Assembly (NCBI GenBank): GCA_003254905.1
Contig: QANU01047209.1
Coordinates: forward strand, 299,903 to 363,902
Reading direction: 5' to 3'
DNA from: Nissolia schottii
Lineage: Eukaryota; Streptophyta; Magnoliopsida; Fabales; Fabaceae
Length of the DNA: 64,000 bases
Shown here: positions 59,301-64,000 of the stretch, piece after piece
Layout: each line of letters begins with the position of its first letter
Position numbering within the stretch: the first letter of the stretch is position 1
Position numbers and translations under genes: made by a program
The notes under the pieces: model-generated
The model's database searches: none
The model's input: only the letters and a program-made list of their open reading frames with translations
Told to the model about the DNA's origin: nothing

Positions 59301-59826
59301 ACATTGAAGCTGCTACTAATTAAAATGATGGGAATCCACTTGGAAATGATTGGTGGTTAGTGCATTAGAGCAATGAGAAAAGTATGGCTGGTGAGCCTCT
59401 GCTTTGGAGGCATACACACAATGTGGGTGGGAGACACACTACACTTGTTCCATCCTTGCTCACCTGAATCCCTACATCAAATCTTTGAGTCAAACCACTT
59501 CTCCCTCCCAAAATGGTTTTGCCATCAAAAACTAACTAAAATTCCTGCCATGAGTTTTTTCTTAAGAAGTACACAGGGAATACATTACATGGATAGCGAG
59601 CAAAATATTTAATAATAAGGCTCCCTCCACTCATTAATCTTGAAAAATTATCAAAAATGTTATATGGCTCCTCTAGAGTGTGTAGCATGCACTTCACGAT
59701 ATATAGTCTCATTTAGATGGACAAATTAATGGTGCAAGTGTATGACCCATATATTTATATCTTATAAAATCTAAAACTGTTAATTCTTTGTCGCCGGTTA
59801 AGATCGTGCATTTTATCCTTTAATAT
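56384..59826. other. Intergenic
   Basis: No supported coding gene. It holds a TGTA microsatellite (about 56463-56487) and a promoter-like stretch at 57850-58040 with several GGCCCA/TGGGCC boxes and CCTATAAATAA near 58026. The frames at 58047 and 59373 match no family I know. Confidence 0.5.
58026..58120 (+). promoter_or_regulatory. TATA-like box followed by a possible structured RNA
   Basis: CCTATAAATAA is followed by a stretch whose GTTGGAC and CCCA segments can pair with TGGG and GTTCCAAC about 50 nt later. Upstream GGCCCA boxes resemble site II elements. A small-RNA gene is one reading, but C/D-box and H/ACA-box signatures are not convincing. Confidence 0.2.
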
Positions 59827-60215
59827 TGTTATGGACTAGGCCCTAAAGGCCCATTCAGGAACCCGAACCCAATAGTCCACCAAAATATCCGACACAAACA
59901 AGTTCCCCCCATATACATTTAGAGAGATCCTCAGACCGTGACATACTCCCTTGGCGAACATCATTCCACGGACCTCAGAAGGGAAATCCGAAGGAAAGAA
60001 TCCTGGGACAGCGGAAGTCACGGCTCCCACCCAGGTATTTAAGCCAATCCGGCACACCAGGTACAGGCTAGAACCCATTTTCCCTAGACTTTACCCTAGC
60101 ATCCTACCTTAACTGACTTGAGCGCGGAGTCGTTGCAGGTACGCGTTTTGGCATCCCGAACCCGCAAAGGAGCTCCAGGATCCAAATTGCACTGAGGACC
60201 TCACCTCTCAGTACA
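59827..60215 (+). repeat. Probable 5' LTR of the Tat-like fossil
   Basis: About 389 bp between TG and CA ends, directly before the primer-binding region. No partner LTR is in the window to confirm it. Confidence 0.5.
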
Positions 60216-60698
60216 TTGGCACCGTCTGTGGGGAATTTTACGGCATCCCATACACTTTTGGATTCTAAAGAAACTGTCACCATGCCACCCAAGCATACTA
60301 GGAAGACTTACTGCGTCGCAACCTCCGTGGAAACCAGCGGATCACTATCCTTGGGAACCCATGTTCCACCATCCCAACCACCCTTACCTCCTTCTGAATA
60401 GATCCAACTCCCACAACCCAATCAGCCTTAGGAGCCAACATTGGAAAATAACCTATCCCCTCCTCCAAACCTAGCCGATGTTATAAGGAACCAAGCGGAA
60501 AAGATCACGCAGTTGGAGACATCCCTATTCCAACTTAAGCAGGCTGAAGACGAGAGGAGAAGGCAAGCAGATATTTTCGCTACAACTGATAAAGCCAGGA
60601 AAGAATCATAGTGAAAGCAGAAGCACGCCATAAAGCAAGCTGATGAAAGGGAACGCCACATTGATGGTCTTAACCGCAATGATGGGCAACATCCCCCA

Positions 60699-61247
60699 GT
60701 GGTAAATGAAGAAGTTCAGAAGTTGGTGTACAGGGTCTCCGCAGAACTCAAGACCCAGGCAGCGGATAAGGGATGCTCTGCTGCAAGGAAATCAAAAGGG
60801 AAGGAGAACCACCCTTTTAAGGATGACATTCTTGACACGATGCTAGCACATAGCTTCCGTCCTCCCACGGATATGGAACCGTACGATGACACCATTGATC
60901 CTCAGCATTATCTGGATACTTTTAGTCACAGAATAATGTTAGATAGAGCCTTAGATGCCATCCAGTGCAAATCATTCCCGGTTACCCTAAGAAAAAGGGT
61001 GCTTGTATGGTTAAATGCTCTCCCATCTAAGTGCATTAAAACCTTTGATGATCTAGCAGAACGTTTTGTTGCAAACTTTACCACATGGAGAACGAAACCC
61101 AAGACGATCATAAGCCTATTGGGGGTAATACAAAAAGGCGATGAGTCACTTCGCCAATACCTGGCCCGCTTTTACGAGGAGCGTGCCCAGGTAGAGGATG
61201 TCCAACCTCAGGTGGTGCTAATGGGCCTCACAAATGGCCTAAAGTAA
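60699..61247 (+). pseudogene. gag region of the Tat-like fossil
   Basis: The frame carries the plant retrotransposon gag core: a 'YDDTIDPQHYLDTF' segment, a 'RKRVLVWLNALP' helix and a 'KTFDDLAERFVANF' segment, followed by 'SLRQYLARFYEE'. This matches gag of non-chromoviral Ty3/Gypsy elements. It is a fossil remnant, not a host gene. Confidence 0.8.
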
Positions 61248-62705
61248 GGAAGCCTATTTGCAAAGAATTTATCCAAAAGACCACCCCCAGAGCCTGATAG
61301 AGATTCAAGAGAGGGTAGAGGAATACCTGTACCAAGAGGAGGGCATACAGGCCATCAAGCACAACCTCCCCAAAGACATTGGTGAGGGCCCAAGAAGAAG
61401 ATTTCGGTAGTCACCGCGTGCTAACCATCCGCGGATAGTAAAAGAGGGAAGGTACACTAATTATACCCCCTTACCATATCCCTGACACAACTATACAAGA
61501 AAATCCAGCACAAAGATGGGTTCCCCAAGCCAAAGTTAATACAATTGAGGCCAGGGACAAACACTACCCTGTTTTGCAGCTTCCACGAATCATATGGCCA
61601 TAATACCGAAGATTGCATGGATTTAAAAGATTAAGTGGAAAGCCGGGCACGCGGTGGCAGGTCAGAAAGGTATGGTGTACAGGAGATAAAGAGAAAATTG
61701 GATAGCAATGATCAGGATAGAAGAAATTATTCTAGGGATAATCACAGGCGTGAAGATTGCCCCGATGAACAAAGAGATAGAGTTTAGGCGGCCGAAAAAT
61801 ACTAGGGCTATCAACACCATAGCCGGTGGATTTGCAAGAGGCGATTCCACCAGGTCCGCTAGGAAAAGACATCTCCAAGAGGTATTACATCTGGACAGGG
61901 AAACAAGTCATAAGGTCCGTGGAACCAGGCACATCCCTGATATCACATTCACCAAGGAAGATTTCGCTTACACTACCCAAATTCATGATGATTCAATGGT
62001 CATCTCTACAACATTAGTAAACGCTAAAGTTAGACGGGTACTATTGGACTAGGGAAGCTCAACAGATATCATCTTCAAGAGTTTTTTCAACCAACTTGGT
62101 CTAAAGAATTTCAACTTGGAACACTATTATGAGGATCTCGCAAGTTTCTCTATAGAAACGGTGTCCCCGGACGACTATGTCTCCCTATATCTGACTATGG
62201 AACTCAAGCATACAACAAGGACAGAAAAAGTGAAGTTCCTGGTAGTTAATAAGCCCTCTGCTTACAATATAATCCTGGGTTGACCCACACTAAATACAAT
62301 AAATTCAGTAATATCCACCGCGGCTCTCACTATGAAGTTTTTGACAGCAAACAACGAAGTAGCCACAGTACGTAGAAACCAAGTTACAGCTCGAAAGTGT
62401 TACAACACCAGCCTTTAGATACAAAGCCGACCCAATGCTCCACAAACAGCATGGCACCACGGCCAGCACATGTCATGATGACCGAGATCTTGTCGACAAA
62501 TCCTCCTTAGCGGGAAAGTCCAGGCCTGAAGGAGAACTACAACCTGTTCAGATAGGTATTAACTTTGAACAAGTCACTTTCATTAGCAAATCTCTCCCTC
62601 CAAGAGAAAAAGACAAGTAATTGCAACTCTCTCATAGAACGAAGATTTGTTTGCTTGGTTTGCAGTTGATATGCCTGGAATTGACCCCCTACTCATGGCG
62701 CACAA

Positions 62706-64000
62706 TGTAACATCCCGCTTTTTCCTTAGTAAAGACTTCGCAACATAAACAAAGAAATAAACCCTCGATGTAAGCTAGGAAGTTGAAAATACAAATTCCT
62801 TTGCCTAAAAACATCCGTAAAGGTAATAGTTCGCAGCTTCGCGAAATTTCGCAGAAACTGAATTAATTACCTTTCGTCACTGGGATTTAATTATGTATCA
62901 AAGGTATCCGTAAAGAACACTCTTATGAAAATAAATTTACGAATACCTTAGATTAACCTAAATTCCATATTGGGAAAATTTGTAGATGACGATGATGTGT
63001 TCGGAATATTTTTAGGACATCCGTACACGAAGTACTCGAACAACTAATGATCAAACACAATCAAACATGATCGAAAATTTGGCCACATGGCCGTGGCCTC
63101 AGATCATTCACGCACACACACACATACACTCACAAAGCCAAGCAAAGCAAAGTCAAAAAAAGCCAACCAAGTCAAAGATGATAACTTTGACAACTAAGCA
63201 TCCTTATCTCATTTTATTTTCATTTTTTTTCTTTTATTTTTGGCCAAAAATTGGCTAAAATTGGCGGACATCAGCCACGGCCTTAGGGCTATAAATAGCC
63301 CCCATGGCCTTCATTTTCTCATTTCTTGGCTTTTGCTAAATTCGTTCCGTTCGTGCACTCTGTTGTTACGCTACTGTAACCAAAAATTAGCAAGGAAAAG
63401 CTATGCACTCATGGGAACGCTTTCTCGCCACCCTCACCATCAACAAGACACTCCTAGGAAGTGGGTAACCCTAGCTTACTCACCTCCTTGGTAATCTTGG
63501 AATGTTGTGTGTGAATATGTTATGTGACCTATGGAACAATAACTTATACATGTATTATGCTATGTTTTAGAAGATGAAAATATGTCCCTTGTGCTTGTTG
63601 AAAAGTATGATGAAAATCCTAAAAGTTGTGCTTGATATTGGTGTTGAAAGATTGTGCAAGAATGGAAAAATGGCAAACCTGTGATGCTGAAACACGCCCA
63701 GGGCGCTGAGTAGCCTAGCAAGGGTGTTGAGCAGCCTGGGTAGTTTCACTTTGAAAAACCTGTTCTGTGCTAGGGAGCTGAGTGGCCTAGCTAGTTTCAG
63801 TGTTTTCAGGTCTGTGACTCGTGTAAACTTCAGGTCTGTGACTGTGAGGATTCAGGGTCTGCTTAGCGGCTTAGATAGGGCGCTAAGCTGCCTGAAACCC
63901 TAAGTTACTAGATCTCGCGAGCAAAGCTTTTAGGCAACCTACAAACTTTCATGGATACACATGTTCCAACAAGTACTAGACCACTGTAACATGTGTATCC
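62706..64000 (+). mobile_element. Copy 4 of the long-LTR family (runs off the window)
   Basis: It begins TGTAACATCCCG directly after cacaa. For the first 1.2 kb it is the closest relative of LTR 1: the shared block 'ggtaatagttcgcag', the 'ctataaatagcc' box near 63290, and a GCTGAGC motif cluster from 63697. Whether it is a solo LTR or the start of a full element cannot be told, as it is cut by the window end. It interrupts the Tat-like fossil. Confidence 0.8.
63697..63893 (+). repeat. GCTGAGC motif cluster in LTR copy 4
   Basis: Imperfect copies of GCGCTGAGTAGCC, GTTGAGCAGCC, GCTGAGTGGCC, GCTTAGCGGC and GCTAAGCTGCC lie about 1 kb from the LTR start, matching LTR 1 in kind and place. Confidence 0.65.

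Larger units (their letters stand above)
59827..62705 (+). mobile_element. Ty3/Gypsy fossil, Tat lineage (5' part, broken)
   Basis: A likely 5' LTR runs from TGTTATGGAC at 59827 to about 60215 (TACA). It is followed by ttggcaccgtctgtgggg, the primer-binding region typical of Tat-lineage Ty3/Gypsy elements. Beyond it lie gag (clearest at 60699-61247), a protease-like region at about 61900-62300, and the beginning of the reverse transcriptase region at about 62640-62705. The rest is missing from this window: LTR copy 4 of the other family is inserted at 62706. The element is clearly broken, with several interruptions, and is treated as a fossil. Confidence 0.75.

Noticed and set aside
59373-59612. 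79-codon plus-strand frame
   Set aside because: No family match and codon use like the surrounding intergenic DNA.

Overview
This is nuclear DNA from a flowering plant, almost certainly a dicot. It is AT-rich and intron-bearing, with plant-only gene families (a plasma-membrane-type autoinhibited Ca2+-ATPase, an SR-cyclophilin, and remnants of dirigent and LONGIFOLIA genes). Most of the rest is layered transposons: LTR-element fossils, L1-type LINEs, CACTA, hAT and MULE elements, and MITEs. A legume is possible but this is a weak guess from the style of the repeats. No rRNA, tRNA, CRISPR array or bacterial-type gene is seen.

Layout. 0-4 kb: intergenic DNA, a hairpin MITE, and a MULE with ~260 bp terminal inverted repeats carrying a decayed dirigent fragment. 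4-12 kb: two long (2.65-2.73 kb) solo LTRs of one Ty3/Gypsy-like family, one inserted at the edge of a hAT-like repeat and one inside an L1 LINE. 16.2-21.1 kb: a complete two-exon Ca2+-ATPase gene (minus strand, 1061 aa) whose intron holds a LINE fragment. 21-30 kb: intergenic DNA with hAT-like repeats and a polyA-tailed LINE end. 30.1-30.8 kb: an intact gene for a cysteine-rich protein I do not recognise (minus strand). 32-35.3 kb: low-complexity DNA and a small non-autonomous LTR element with recognisable LTRs, PBS and PPT. 36-38.6 kb: a third solo LTR, inverted, with a perfect 5-bp target duplication. 40-42.3 kb: a CACTA-like element with a hAT nested in it, next to a decayed calmodulin-like gene. 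42.9-48.3 kb: a complete 13-coding-exon SR-cyclophilin gene (CYP63/CYP95 type, 661 aa). 49-55 kb: intergenic repeats, a MITE and a second CACTA-like element holding an exact 32-bp-period array. 55.6-56.4 kb: a LONGIFOLIA/TRM pseudogene. 59.8-62.7 kb: a broken Tat-lineage Ty3/Gypsy fossil, cut by a fourth copy of the long-LTR family that runs off the window.

The three intact genes are unrelated single genes: Ca2+ export with calmodulin control, an unknown protein, and a nuclear prolyl isomerase linked to splicing. They do not form a cluster. The most unusual pattern is in the long LTR family. Each complete copy carries a tandem repeat about 1.4 kb from its start, yet the repeat unit differs in every copy. 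A second block about 1 kb from the start holds one of two quite different short-motif clusters.
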